DNA of 64,000 nucleotides, taken from Rosellinia necatrix (taxonomy: Eukaryota; Ascomycota; Sordariomycetes; Xylariales; Xylariaceae). Under the pieces are notes generated by a model that did no database searches, was not told the origin of the DNA, and saw only the letters and a list, made by a program, of their open reading frames with translations. The DNA lies in assembly GCA_021209875.1 (NCBI GenBank), contig JAGYVD010000008.1, forward strand, positions 2,789,501 through 2,853,500, in the 5' to 3' direction. Shown here piece by piece: positions 43,042 through 56,540 of this stretch; within the stretch, counting starts at the first letter, position 1, and every line of letters begins with the position of its first letter. Both the position numbers and the translations under genes were made by a program.

Positions 43042-46000
43042 CGTGTGTGTGCTGATGATTCCATCGTAATTTTATGTTGTCTTACCTACATGCCTACTAA
43101 TCAAACCCAAGGAAAACCCATCAAGCCATTTCTTTCTTTCGGGAAGGGAAACCGACGGCGGTCGCAAAATATTGACCCTTTCGGGTCACTCGCTGTCCGG
43201 GCCAGAGCGATTGTTTGGTTGGTTTTTTTGGCATCTTTGCGTTTGCGGGTATCCGGCGGCCGTTTGTCTCTTAGCGGTAGCTGTCTAGAGCAGGTGCCTA
43301 TTCCACAGCCAGGCTTACTACATTCACCAAACAGGACGTGTGACATGGGGAATTTTAGTATCTTCGTCCACGCGGGCAAGCAGGGTGTGGTCTCTTGTCT
43401 TATCGAGAGAGGGGGAAAAAAAAATAGCAGTTTTGGGGTTTTCCCAACCTGCTTATCGTTACCGCTGGTTGTTGATCACATCACAGTAAGTAAGCAGCTG
43501 TCTAGTGTGCACATACACACTACTGGGCGATGCATACATATCGTCTACACGCTACAAGTCGAGGCCCGTTGTTTTGGGTCAAAATAAACGAGAGCGCCAT
43601 ACATACGTTGGCGAGCTTGGATTGGCAAGTCGGGTACTGAAGCCAAGCCTCGGTACCTGGACCACGCTATTTATTTCCTCCCCTCTCACTCTCATCCTGC
43701 GGAACAAGGGACCTTCTTACTAGGATGGGGGGATAACTTAATTGGGGACCGACGGCCTTGAACAAGAGGATGACTGTGCCAGCGTCGCCGCCAAGCCTCT
43801 TTAGTGTACAACTTGCATGTGGTCGTATGCACTTGCACACGGTACTCCCGCGCCCACGCTTCCCATCACCACCCCAGCAAACCACGCCGCCAGAATCGAA
43901 CGGGGCTCTTTTACGTCGGAATAGGCACAGGCGAGCCGAGGGCGGGGTCCCGAAACGATGGAGTGGAGGGAAAAAAAAAAAAGGAAAGAGAAAAAGAAAG
44001 ATTAAAAAAAAAAGCCTATCCGGAGGTACACTACTGCAGTCATTAGTATACTAGTCGGAATATGTACCGCTCGTTTGGCAGCGCTGGTTTTTTTCAGCCG
44101 GCACGGCTTCGTCCTCTCCATTGTGGCTTCGGGTTCTTCCATATGCGAATCTTGGCTTGGTTCCTGACGCGAGTTTCTGTGACCGCCATAACTCGTTCGT
44201 GAGGAGGAACCGGCAAATGGGTGGACGAGAGGAGGCGAGTGTGATAAGAGAGAATGGCCTCGACATGGCCACGGCCTTCTCTACGATTGCACGAAATCAA
44301 CTTATACGGTATGCGATTGGTCAGCTTGGTTCGAACGGACATCAGCAATCTAAGACATAGGTGGCATTCTATTCTGGAAGTCATTTCCAAAAGCGGCAGC
44401 TCTTTAAACAACCCTGCACGGGCTGCTGTGACTGTGTTTTGGCTCTGGTTTTGGATTTTGGATCTGGTGGTGTGGCCGAGTGTGATCAAGGCCGTACGTA
44501 TTATGTTTCGCATCATCTGCACGATCCAACTGGTGGTAGTTGTGATGCTGGTTCCCGGATAGGAGCAATAAGCTTGATTCGGGGGACGCAACAGCCTGAG
44601 GGCGAGAGCGGACGGATCGGCCTCCGCCACCGCCGTCGCCGCGTGCTGTGCTGCGGCGAGCTCGGTCTCCAGCTCCGACGGCGAGTGGCGACGACTGTCT
44701 GCCAGCGGGTGAGGCTGGACCGGGCCAGGCGGACGGGGCGAGCGGGTCGTCGGTTTAAGAGCAGAATTGGATGGCAGCTCGGGCAGCTCTGCAACTGGAT
44801 ACCGGCGGCGCTGTGGCCCCTCTCCCCATTCGGGGAATACAGGGTGCTTACATAGTGTAGGACCAGGAGGGAGCACGTACATGAGTATCGCCGCATAAGT
44901 GTGGGATGTTGTGGTATGCTAAAGCTTAAGCTTAAGTTCATAAGTACGCGACTAGAATGGGCCGTTGTGGTTGGGTACTAGCTGTGCATGTACCTGCCTC
45001 TTCCACAGGGCACTATTACTAGTGTGGCAGTCTGGATTACAGCTCGCTCCAAGTTCCTTCATCCTTCACACAGTATCCAGCACCGTAATCACGTAATGAG
45101 GCCCACCACTGCTGTATGAGGTAGCTCTTTTAGGTGGTACGAGCCATGTCGTGCAAGGCGAGTTTGCATATCGCCAAAACCAAGCACTCCCCTCCCCCTT
45201 CCCCTTTTTACTCATCATGCTAGCGCCCGAGCGTTTATTTCAGAGTGCATATACTCAGCAATGCTAGCGATGCTGGCTTGCGCGATACTGCTGTGGGGAG
45301 AAAAGCTTCTTTTCTTCACGAGCCGTGCATCTACACTATTTCTATAGTACCCGCGTCCTTATCTTCGAGATGACTTCTTTTTGGCTTCTAGTCGTGGGTA
45401 TTCGTGGGTATTCGGGACCCATCCATCCATACATACATATGTGCATGACTACTCCATACATACCTACTCCATATATACCTACTCCATAGTGTACATACTC
45501 CTCACCCCCCCGTCCGCAGTCGCCCACAGTAGTAGTAGTTGTGTAGGGACATCCCAGTATGTCCGCAGATCCAGAAGACCCGGCCGACCCGTTCATCCGT
45601 CCGTACCGTACATACATACGTGGACGTGTTGTTTGGACTACAGATACGACCGAGATCAGGTAAGCTGGAAGCGGCCACATGGTGAGTGTGACATGGTGAG
45701 TTATCGATCACCAGACGCGACGAGACGCTCATGGGTCACGGACCTGATGGCGACCTGATGCAGCTACACCACACTACCTCCAGTCGGATCTGGTACGACG
45801 CCACAGACCCAATGCAACGTAATTTTAGGAACCGAGGGAGGACAACCACCTCCCCAGTAGTGTATTGAATGTTTTACTGCTGCCGCTTCGCCGGCCGGCA
45901 ACGGCACACCTGCCTGGCCGGCATGTCGAGACGCATTGCAGTGCGGTTCATTTCCATAGCATACATGACATACATGTAGGCACAGTCACTGTTGCATCAC

Positions 46001-49000
46001 TCGCGCACCTAGGGCATAAATCGCCGAGATGACACAACCCGTACAATAGGCAGATCTGTATGCAGAGTTGCATCTCGGTGCATCTCTGTGCATATCTGCG
46101 CTTTTCATAAACGAATTATTGGGTGTCAATATCGATCTTCTTCACCCCATCTTTCCAAGTAACCTACACCACAGTATTCAATTTTGTCTTGCTTTTTATT
46201 ACGGCATGTCCCGATCCAGTCCGGTTTTGGTCTATGCCAGGCTTGGACTAGGCATTTCTTAGGAAATGTGTCGAATGGAGACATGATCGGCTCCCTCATC
46301 TCCTAATTCTGAGGGTTATTATTAGTACATCATCGTGGTCGTGTGTCAGCAGTTCCGCTGCCCGCGTCCAAGGTGATCGCCCAAACCGTGGAAAAACCCA
46401 TGTGGTGATCCTAAGACACTCTTCGACCCGCCCGCAAGTGGCAGTGGCTCTGCTGTCCCCGTCGACCCTGTTGTCACCATGGTTGTCGTCGTCTATAACC
46501 AAGGACGTCCTCCTCAGGTGGTCAACCAGGTTGTGGTTCTCAAGGTTGAGGGCTTGTTGTCGAATATGGAGACACAACTGCAGCATGGCGAGATAGACGG
46601 CACATGAATGTCCAGGCCACATCCACACACACACACTCTCTCTCTCTCTTGAGAGTGTACTTGTACTTAGGATGCCTACTTAGTATGCCTACTTAGTATG
46701 TTGTATGAGTAGACCGCAGACCTCTCGACGGGGAGGGGGGGAAGGAGAAGAAGTCCCCAGGCAAAGCCACGACTAGAATAGGTATCCCACACGAAGTTTG
46801 CAGGTGTCAGCGATCTGCTTGGTCCAGATCCGGATAGCGATGCCCGTTCACGCATGCGACATCCACTCGGCGACACGTGTGAGATGCGTGAGCTTCTTTT
46901 TTGGCTATAGACCCGGGCCCGATTGTGTGGTCCTTCGCTCCCGATGTCATCCATCCCGCTCCACCACGTTATAGCTGGTGGCGAGAGGATCGCATAGCTT
47001 ACATGCCTGGTGCTGGTGGTGGTGAGAAGAAAAGGAGGGAAGCAGAAGAGAAGCCCGCTAAGAGCAGGTATCTTAGGCGCATTTCATGCAGGTGTCGTGA
47101 AGAGTTGCTGTGGGGCGCCATGACTGGACTTACACTACAAGCATACCAGACACCAGGACTGAGGCCGGTGCTTGTACTTGTAGTTAGTAGCTTTAGTAAC
47201 GCTGTGTGGTTGGCAGGTGACTTGCGTGGGTAGGCGCCTTGGGTGTCTTAGATGCCTTATGTACCTTATCGTGGGTAGCGAACTGGATAGGTCATAGGTA
47301 GGTAGTGAGTAGTAAACACGCCTGTGACAGCCCGTTGTCGGCAAGGCCACAAGAGGGAAGTGGGATGTTGGATATGCGCCTGATAGATATAATAGAAGGT
47401 AGCATTTCTCATCTCTTGGGTTGGCAATTTGGTAATTTGCTCCGACATGGATATTACCGCGAGTACAACCTGCTGCTACGGTACCGTATGCGAGCATAGT
47501 GGGTACATGGTGCACGTACTGTCCCGCAAACAGGCACAAGATAGCTCTACATACGAAGATAGACGACGATGGCATGTTCTGGCGAGCAAGCAATCCGTGG
47601 TGGAGTTAACGGTTAGAGATCGACAAGCGCAAACTACTAAGTAGTGTACGACGGCGATGTTACGCTAGGGCGACTGTATTTAGTGATGTATTCTGCTTGT
47701 AGTGTAGCACACAGAACTAGCAACTAGTGTAGGGTGCGAGTGGTGGACCACATCTCTACCTACCTAGGGTTACTAACCCGCTTGGTTGATGGGGGTGCCT
47801 TCACTAATAACACCACGTTGAGAGGCAATAGTGCTACATAGTAGGTGCATAGTACTATGCAAGAATGCGGAATACGGGCGAGATACGCTAGACCGGCCCC
47901 AGGCTAGTCGTCAGGATACCGCGAACCGTACAAACTCTGAACCCGCGGCACTGTGCTAATCCGGGGGCAAGGACTGCGCCCAGGGAGCATTTCTATTCTT
48001 ATCCAGCCTATTGTTTGCTGTACTGGTACTTTCTCATCTCTCTTGAGTCTGCCTAGTAAGACAATCACAACTACACGAAACAGACCACACCACACGTCCA
48101 ACTACGCCATGCCGCAGTACACGGCTGCCCGGGGTATTTGTACTGTCCTGTACCACCTACCAATCACCTTGACACCCCGGTCGAAACAATCATTTTAAGC
48201 TTATTATTGTGACCGTCCGGTACACGAGTGCCGGGGCGCGAGGGCGTCTCCCTGGGGGGGAGGGGGGGGAGGTGGATGGATGCCTAGAAAGAAGGCTGTT
48301 ACCCAGCTAGCCTCCTGTTCGTGGCCTGGATATGCGAACTAGAAGGTGTTTCCCTATTCACCCATCAACAGACGGCAAGCCTCTGCAACGGTGCTAGAAC
48401 GCCTAATATGTAGCAGGTTTAGGTGACGGCAGTGGCTGCATGGTACTTCGCAGGGGCGCCTCTCTGCTTACACAATCTCCCGCGGTGGGAAGAGTGGGAG
48501 GAGGGCGCGCGCGTGTGGTGCTGGAACCAAGGGAAACGTCGCAGCGCATCGGCTTCTTGGCGGCACAATAAGCCTCGTGTCGTTGTCCTTCATAATATGT
48601 CAGCCAGTGTGCGCCCATTCCAAATAATCAAACTTAACCCACCCTAGCTCTTGGCCTCCGTCCAGTCAGCTCGTCTCCATGGCCACTAAAGAGGCTATAC
48701 CACCACCCTATGCTCTATTGAGTATCGATGGCCATGTTTAAGCCCCTAGCTTGCTCGATCTAACCTACATGGTGCCCCCAGGGAGACGCCCCGGCCTGTG
48801 CCTGTCCTCTGATTGGAACCTCTCCCAGGGGCATCTCGCTTCAACCCAGAACCATGCGGTTCTTTGACTCGCCCTATGACACGATGAGGACGAGACCAGC
48901 GAGACCAGTTGTGTGTGTCCTTACCGACCGCTATACGCTCCCACCCAAGGTACAACAGACCGATGTACACTCCACTCTGGGTGTAGTGTACTCATAGCCC

Positions 49001-49473
49001 GGTTCCCTACTCAGCTGGTCCTCCGAGATGTTCATACGTGACCTGCATGCCATGCCGTACTGTATGGTACATACAGGATAAGGACGGGACGGGGGTGTGG
49101 ATGATGCCTATCCTTAGATAGATCCTCTCTATCCGGACCTCGCGTTAGAGCCTCCGGGGCTGGGCAAACCTGGCGTCGACTGGTAGTGTATATAATATCT
49201 ACGTCCCTAACCCCCCCCTTGATCGTCGGATTTTGGATCTGAGTAGCCCTGGTGTTTTTTTTACTTCACTTTCATTTCTTTCTGCTTCATTTATATATTC
49301 TTCTTCTTTTATAAAGAGGTTATTACTGAAGGTGATACATTCGCTCATCTCGGTCTCAGCTCCTCGAACCGACTTTTTCGAACGAGACATAGAAGAACAC
49401 CTGAAGTAGAGAAGGAGGCACTCGACAGTAGAGAGACGCGAATAAGCAAGAGGGGAGGAATATACAGATCAAA
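41789..49473. other. 7.7-kb gene-free region
   Basis: I find no conserved protein, tRNA or rRNA. Features are a GCGC/GTGTGT tract (about 43000-43050), A-rich runs (about 43970-44010), CATACATAC-type repeats (about 45420-45490), a short (TC)n (about 46630-46648) and TACCTACC motifs. Open frames up to 262 codons occur but overlap on opposite strands and match nothing I know. The last part holds the promoter of the adenylate-forming reductase. Confidence 0.5.
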
Positions 49474-52400
49474 ATGGGTTTCGTCCGTACCGTCGCGGGC
49501 AACCGCCTGATCCCTAATGTCGTCGACGAGGCCGCCCGAGACTACCCCAACCGCGTCGTTTATACCATCCCACACCTGACCGACGACGGAGATAGGTTCG
49601 AGGATATCACAGCACTACGATTCGCCAATGCCGTTAACCGAGCGTGCCGCTGGATCGAGGGGGTTCTAGGTCGGGGGAAGAACTTTGAGGCTATTGGCTA
49701 CATTGGACCTCGTACGTCATGCCTCCGCCCGGGCTGATACTATCGGACCTCTTTCTAAACTCTGTTACTAGACAATTTGACCTATCCCATCCTGGTCCTT
49801 GCCTGCATCAAGACTGGCTACAAGGTATGTTGATCCACGGGTGAGCACGAGGAGGGCGACGTTGAGTTTAACTCTTGGTACCAGGCCTTGCTCGTATCGC
49901 CGAGGAATAGTTTAGAGGGCAGCTTGGCTGTTGTCGACCGGACAGAATGCCGAATCTGGGCCCGATCTACCGAGAACAATGAGTTGGTGAACCAGATACT
50001 CGACAAGCGGCCGATGGAAGTTCTACAAACACCTACTCTTGAAGAGTTGCTGGATCAGCGACTAGTTGCCAAATACCCCTACACCAAGACCTGGGAACAG
50101 GCCAATTTGGACCCCCTCGCAGTTCTTCACACTTCGGGCTCGACCGGTCTCCCCAAGCCCATTGTTATGCGCCTGGGTACCATTGCTAGTGGTGACGCGA
50201 TCAGGGAGATCGCTCTAGAGGAGGACGAGGAGATCACGCCATCCTGGCAGGCGTCGGATCTGGTCTTTAACCCCTTCCCTTGGTTCCACGTGAGTAGCGG
50301 AAATCCCGACATTCCACTCCGCGGCGAGGCATACTGACAAATATAATAGGCTGCCAGTCTTATGGTCAAGCTTGGCCTGAACTTCTGGCTCGGCTCGACT
50401 GTGGTCACGGAACCTACAAATGGAGTTATTAGCGCCGACACGATCGACCGTATTATTTCCAACCTTCCCGTTAAGGCCTTTTTCATCCCTCCGTCGATTG
50501 TTGAGGAACTTGCCAAAACCCCCGTCACTTTGAACAAGCTGGCGGCTTGCAAATACATTATCACAGGAGGAGGTAAGTTTGATAAATGCTGTTCCGCTGT
50601 GTGGTAGATTCTAACCTATCGCTTCCCAGGATCTCTCTCTTCTCAATTGGGTGATATTGTGAACAACGTCGTCCCCGTGCGGAATGTGTACGGGTCGACA
50701 GAAGGAGGTATTTGGGCTATGGTTGCCCCGCAGAAGGGCAAGGACTGGAGGACCTTCAAGTTCCCCCCCGAGCTGGGTACCGAGCTGCGAGAGGTCACTC
50801 CTGGCTTGTACGAATTGTTCTTCGTCAAGAAGCTTCAGTACAAGCGGTGGCAGGGTCTGTTCTACACATTCCCCGAAGACACCGAATACTCCACTAAGGA
50901 TTTATTCGCGCCGCACCCGACGGAACCCGGCCGATGGCTCTGCGTCGGCCGTGCTGACGACGTTGTTGTCCTCTCCAACGGCGAAAAGGTCCAGCCTGTC
51001 GATATCGAGGCTTGCATTTCTTCTCACCCCGAAGTGCAGTCCGCTCTTGTGGTTGGAAACCGGAGATTCCATGCGGCAGTGCTACTGGAGCTCCGTGGCA
51101 AGCCTCCGGCTACCAAGGAGGGCCTAGAGACCCTTCTTGATAAGGTCTACGCTGAGGTTGTTGAGAAGGCCAATCTGGCTTCTCCTTCGCATGCTCGCAT
51201 CTTCCGATCCAACATGATGCTCACTGTGCCCGGCAAACCCTTCCTGCGCACGGATAAGGGTACCGTCAAGCGTCCTGCTATGCTTCGATCGTATGAGAAG
51301 GAGATCGACGAGTTTTACGAGCACCTCGAGGCAGAGGAGGCCAAGGCCCTGTCAGGCGACATGAACATCAGCTCGCCCCAGGCCATTGCCAACAGCCTGC
51401 GTAACATTATCAATGTCTTGCTCAAGAAGGAGTTGAATGACGACGATGACCTCTTTACTGCCGGTTTCGATTCGCTCCTCGTGTTCCAGATCTTGGGCAG
51501 TCTCCGTACTGCTGCCGAGCGAGTGAAGGCCGATGTCACGCTCGGCCCAACCCTCATCTACCAAAACCCGACCCTCGAGAAGCTTGCGGATGCCTTCTAC
51601 GCTGCGCTGCATTCCAACTCTAGCGCCGAGGACCCCTCGATCGCTACGTTCAAAATGGCTGAGGATATGGTCGCTAAGTATACTCGTGATCTCCCTATCG
51701 ACGGTGACACGGTCATCGTCACTGGAACCACCGGCTCCCTGGGTACTTATCTGCTTAACACGCTGGTGAAGAACCCTGCCGTCAGACGCGTCTACTGCTT
51801 CAACCGATCGGATGATGCCGAAGAGAGGCAACGAGCTGGCTTCAAGGCTAAGGGTTTGACTGAGATCTGGCCCGCCAAGAAGGTCCAGTTCCTCACGGCC
51901 GATCTGTCCAAACCTGACTTCGGCCTCGGTGTTGGCAAGTATGATGTTCTCCTCAAGGGCGTCACCAAGATCATTCACAACCAGTGGCCCGTCAACTTCA
52001 ACCTGGATCTCTCCTCCTTCGAGCCTCACATCCGAGGTGTGCGCCATCTGGTCGATTTCTCCAAGAAGAGCCGACATGGTTCATCCATCTTCTATATCTC
52101 GTCCGTGGGCAGTATCACCAAGTGGGCTGATGACCAGCCCGTCCCCGAGAAGCCTATCCACGACCTGACCATCGCCGGCGCCCAGGGTTACAGCTTGTCG
52201 AAGCTGATGGCCGAGATGGTGCTCGAGCAAGCCGTGAAGGTCTCGGGTGTAGATGCCTCCATCTGCCGTGTGGGTCAGATCGCCGGTCCCGTCACAACCG
52301 GCGACAAGGGCGAGTGGAATAAGCAGGAATGGTTCCCTACCATCATTGAATCCTCTAAGTACCTCAAGATGCTACCTGCTAACCTCGGCACACTCGACCG

Positions 52401-52830
52401 CATTGAGTGGGTACCCGTCGATTTACTGGCAGACATCGTCACCGAGCTTGCCGGTGTCGGTGCTAAGAAGCCGGCGTTCGAGGAGGACGATGACGAGCTC
52501 AAGGTTTACCACGCTGTTAACCCCAAGCTCAGCTACTGGCAAGTTATCGCTCCCACAATTCTCAAGAAGATGCCCGCCGGTACACGGTCCGTTCCCTGGA
52601 AGGAGTGGGTACAGGCCCTCAAGAACTCCCAGCGCACCGCCACGGCTAAGGAACTTCCCGGCCTTAAACTGCTTGACTTCTACGAGGGGCTCGTCATGCC
52701 TGATGATGTCAAGATCACGCCCTTTAACCTCGAGACCGGTGTCTCGGCCCGCAAGAGCGAGACACTGCGGAGGTTATCACCCGTTACCAATGACTGGGTA
52801 GATATGTGGCTCAAGCAGTGGAAATATTAA
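49474..52830 (+). CDS. A-T-R adenylate-forming reductase (NRPS-like carboxylic acid reductase)
   Basis: Activates a carboxylic acid with ATP, loads it on a phosphopantetheine arm and reduces it with NADPH, usually to an aldehyde. Substrate unknown. Five exons (49474-49711, 49772-49824, 49885-50289, 50350-50572, 50630-52830) give 1039 residues. The adenylation domain has LHTSGSTGLPKP (~178), VYGSTEGG and GRADDVVVLSNGEKV. The carrier domain has DLFTAGFDSLLVFQ, with the Ser at ~586. The reductase domain has VIVTGTTGSLGTYLL (~668) and a short-chain dehydrogenase YxxxK in GYSLSKLMAE (~825). It resembles stand-alone fungal aryl/alkyl acid reductases rather than Lys2. There is no condensation domain and no clustered tailoring gene. 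A C7 run at 50763-50769 reads correctly (FPPELG). Frame intact. Confidence 0.94.
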
Positions 52831-54332
52831 AGAAAGCAAAAACGAAGAAAGGAAATAATTCAAACAAAAAAACACCGAAAAGCTCTTTTTCAAGAGCATA
52901 ATTTTATACATCCTTAATTTGCTCCCCCTGCATGATGGACATACAAAGACAAGACAGGCGATCCTTTATTTTTGAGATACCCCACACATGTTGATGCTGA
53001 CAGTCACAACGAGCAAAGCATTAACGCGACCTAAAAGTCACCGAAGAAGATGAAAGAGAAAGAGAAAGAAGCACAGAAAGAAAAGAAAACACTAGGTCCC
53101 CTTTGTGACACCAAATCCTTCCTCCCTTTTCCTCCTTCCACCGCGCCACGGGTTCCATTCGAATACTTCGGTCCTCCTCCTACCCCTAGTAACGAAGCGG
53201 GATATTATTGATATACTCGATATGATACAAGGCAATGCGTATATTACCAGGGCATGTGCTATGACATGGAATTTCTTATCTCGCGTCCAGGACGCTGAGT
53301 TCTTCCCATGTTTATGTCGCCGGCTCGCCTTTTTTGGGGGGGGGATCAGTTGTTTGGATGTTCTTTTACATTTACAACTTTTTGGTATCGTGGCGTGGAC
53401 CAGAGAACGAAATGGAGTGCGATATTTCTACGCTATCACAAGCAGAGCTTTTTCTTTTCTTTTCCAGCCAACTTTTTGGCTCTAACTCGACCAATCTTCT
53501 CCGTAAGATTCGTTTTGTATATATATATATATATTCGGTTCTCTGTCTAGAACATAGAGGCGTTTCTGCTGGGTTTTCAAGGGCTCGCACATACTTTTTT
53601 ATAGCATTCTGCATATAACTTCATTTTGATCCGCATCCATCCTCTTCTTTGGTACTTGGTCTTTTCGTGAACTGTAAAGTCGTACTCGTAAATGTAAACA
53701 TTGCACTACCGGTAAGTGAGTGGGTTAATCCTTCCCCTCGAGGGGATGTTACTGACTTGTCCACCACCTTGAGGATATATTTGTCCAGGCCGTCGTCTCG
53801 CGCCGATTTGCAACCCTAGACTCGCGATTTCCCCGACAGCGATCTTGGGTTCGTCCATGGAGCTCTTGTCCCGGGGAAGGGGGGGGCTTAACCTTGATCA
53901 CACCGAGGCTTCTCTTTCTCATACTTATTCAGCTATACCATCCCCCGACAGAGTACGAAGTCTCCCGGGGAAAAGGGCGGGGGATTAATACCGAGAACTT
54001 AGTATCTACTTCCCTCCCCATTTATTAACGTTTCATTCGGCGACCGTACCCGATTCCATACCATGCCCTGGAACCCGGACGACCGGATCACAAGACGCAA
54101 GCAGATGCCGGGCGAAAAAAAAAGCAAAGAAAAGAAAAGCTGACCAGAACGAGTAATGCATTTTTCACCTTGCAGTTGATGCTAAAACGGATCTAACTAA
54201 CTTTTATTTTTACTTTTTTTTTTGTCCCCCTCCTCCCTTTCCCACCACCACCACCACCACCGCCGCCAGTTTTCTACCTTTTTTTTTTCTTTTTCGTTTC
54301 CCCTTTTCCCCTCCCCCACTCCAATCCACAGC
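52831..54332. other. Intergenic between convergent reductase and CGS-like genes
   Basis: Both 3' flanks. Homopolymer-rich: G9 near 53336, T/A tracts and a TATATATA run near 53518-53533. No gene seen. Confidence 0.6.
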
Positions 54333-54660
54333 TCACACGGCCTCGGCAGCTTTCAGGGCGCGGCGGAAGACGTCGGGGAGGTCGTCCTCGAGGCCGACGC
54401 TGATGCGGATGAGGTCCGGGGGGACGCCGAAGCCGGCGGCCCAGTCGAGCTCCTGATAGTGGGCGAGGATGACGTAGGGGGAGGTGAGGGTGAAGTTGGT
54501 GCCGAGACTGGGGCCCTTGGCGGTCTCGAGGGCGTCGTAGAAGGCGGCGGCGTGCGCGGGCGTGCGCAGGGTGCACGACAGCAGGCCGCCGTAGCCCCCG
54601 CCCGGGAGCCTCCGGGCCTCGTAGTTCGGGCAGGGCCGCGCCGCGTCCCCCTTGCCCTTT

Positions 54661-54694
<34 letters not shown>

Positions 54695-56527
54695 AATCCT
54701 CGCCGGAGGGGTCGGAGTAGTTGTACTTGGGGTAGTAGACGCGCGTGACGAGCGGGTGGGCGCGCAGGACGGCGCAGATGGCGTCGGCGCGGTCGTTGAC
54801 GCGCGCGATGCGGGCGACGAAGTCGCGGCTGTTGCGCTCCATGAAGAGGACGTCCTCGGCCCAGTACCCGCTCTCCTCGTGGACGTCGCGCATGGCGGCC
54901 TTGAGGGCCGCGTAGTACGGGCGCTGCGGGTTGAGGATCACGCTGCCGCCCATGACGTTGCAGTCGCCCGAGAAGATCTTGGTCAGGCTGCTGACGACGA
55001 CGTCGGCGAGGGGCAGCACGTCGACGTTGACGAGGTTGCCGATCGTCTCGTCCACCACGACCGCGAACCCGTGCGCGTCCGCGAGCGCCCGGATCCGCCC
55101 CAGGTCCGGGCACGCCAGCAGCGGGTTGCCCGGGAATTCGCAGAACAGCGCCATGATCCCCCCTTCCTCCCCGTCGCCGTCACGCAGCCGGGCCTCGAGG
55201 TCGTCGAGGTCCGCGGCGGACCCCCGGCCGTAGAAGATCGCCCCGGGCCCGAACTTCTGCAGGATCTTGAGCGTGTCGACGTACGGGAAGCCGAAGTTGA
55301 CGCTGCGCCGCGCCGCCTGCCGCGGCGGCAGGGCGCGCAGGAGCGCCTGGTGCGCCGTGAAGATGGCGTTCATCCCGCACGGCGTCAGGTACACGTCGTC
55401 CTCGCGCAGGCCCGGGACGCCGCGCGCGCTCGAGCCCATGGCGGGGAGGGGCGACCCCGAGGCTAGGTCCAGGTCTAGGTCCGCGTCCTCCCCCGTCGGC
55501 GTCGTCGTCGTCAGCGCGCCCGCGATGCGCCGCCGGATCGCCGACCTGGCGTTCTCCACCAGCGACACGTCCAGGTTGCGCCCGTACCGCTCCTCCAGGA
55601 ACCGCGAGCTCTCGAGGCTGTCGGCCGCCTCCGAGGGCGGGGTCGGCGGGCCCGATTTACCGTTCGCGCCGCCGCCGCTGCCACCGTTCTGGGTGGTGTG
55701 TCCTCTCACTCCGTTTGTGGTGGTGGTGTTTGTGGCGGTGGTGATATTAGTCCTTTTCGTCTCGTCGATAGACGCGGCACTTCGCTGGTATCGCTTGGGT
55801 CCACGGCGCAGCCTCTGCTGCTGCTGCTGCTGCTGCTGTTGTTGTTTCTGTCGCGCTAGTGGCGAGGCGCCTGGCGATGATGACGGCGATGGCGACGGCG
55901 ACGGCGACGATGACGGCGACGACGACGGCGTCCGGTCGTCGAGGACCAGGAGCCCGTCGCGGAAGAGGCCGTGGCAGAACTCGGCGCGCCGGCTCGAGAC
56001 GCCCTCGCCGGAGTGCTGCCAGTACTGCTTCGCGACGGGGAAGAGGGCGGCCGGGAAGAGGGCGGCGGAGACGGAGGGGCGGAGGGACGGCAGCGGCTCG
56101 GCGAAGGCCCGCGCCGGGTCCAGCACGAGGCTCAGGACGGACACGTCGGGCGCCGCGGCGCCGGCCTTGTCCCGCACGAAGTCGGCGCACCGTTGGGCGC
56201 CGCGGCGCGTCGGGAAGAGCATGGCCGACTGCTCGCCCGGGCGGCCGTGCCTGGCCAGGACGTCGGCGGCGAAGGCCTGGATGGCCTTGTGGATGAAGAA
56301 GCGCGGGTAGCCCGTCACCATGGACCCGACCACCCACTGCTCGCCCTCCTCGTAGCCGACGTTGGCTCTCCACGTCGGCAGCGAGACGCTGACGGCCTGC
56401 GAATGGCTTGCGTCAGTCAATGAGGAGAGAAGGGCCGGCATCCGCTCCGGCCACGAGAACTTTACATGGGTGTACTCACATGGGCAGTATTGGGGGGGAT
56501 GGAGTCTCCCAGGTCAATTATCGTCAT
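54333..56527 (-). CDS. Cystathionine gamma-synthase-like PLP enzyme
   Basis: PLP enzyme of the Cys/Met metabolism family, closest to fungal cystathionine gamma-synthases (Str2-type), which join cysteine to an acylated homoserine in transsulfuration. Exon 1 (56480-56527) encodes MTIIDLGDSIPPNTAH. After an 83-nt intron, exon 2 (54333-56396) continues AVSVSLPTWRANVGYEEGE, the family start; total 703 residues. The PLP lysine lies in SLTKIFSGDCN at about residue 487, with VVVDETIGN upstream. The protein is longer than usual because of low-complexity inserts: Ser/Pro repeats and poly-Gln (about residues 180-215), then Thr/Asn- and Gly-rich text to ~270, and a run of nine Asp near residue 580. A C7 run in exon 1 reads correctly. 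Confidence 0.9.
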
Positions 56528-56540
56528 CTTTTTCTTCCTT

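Noticed and set aside
43015..43587. 190-codon frame starting in the GTGTGT tract
   Set aside because: It begins in the microsatellite (CVCV run) and shows no recognisable motif.
44094..44882. 262-codon minus-strand open frame in the 7.7-kb gene-free region
   Set aside because: A 164-codon frame opposes it on the plus strand, composition is Arg/Pro/Ser-rich and no motif is recognised. It could be a lineage-specific gene, but the sequence alone does not support it.
54222..55466. 414-codon plus-strand frame opposite the CGS-like gene
   Set aside because: It is an antisense shadow of GC-rich coding DNA with Val/Ala/Gly/Arg bias and no domain.
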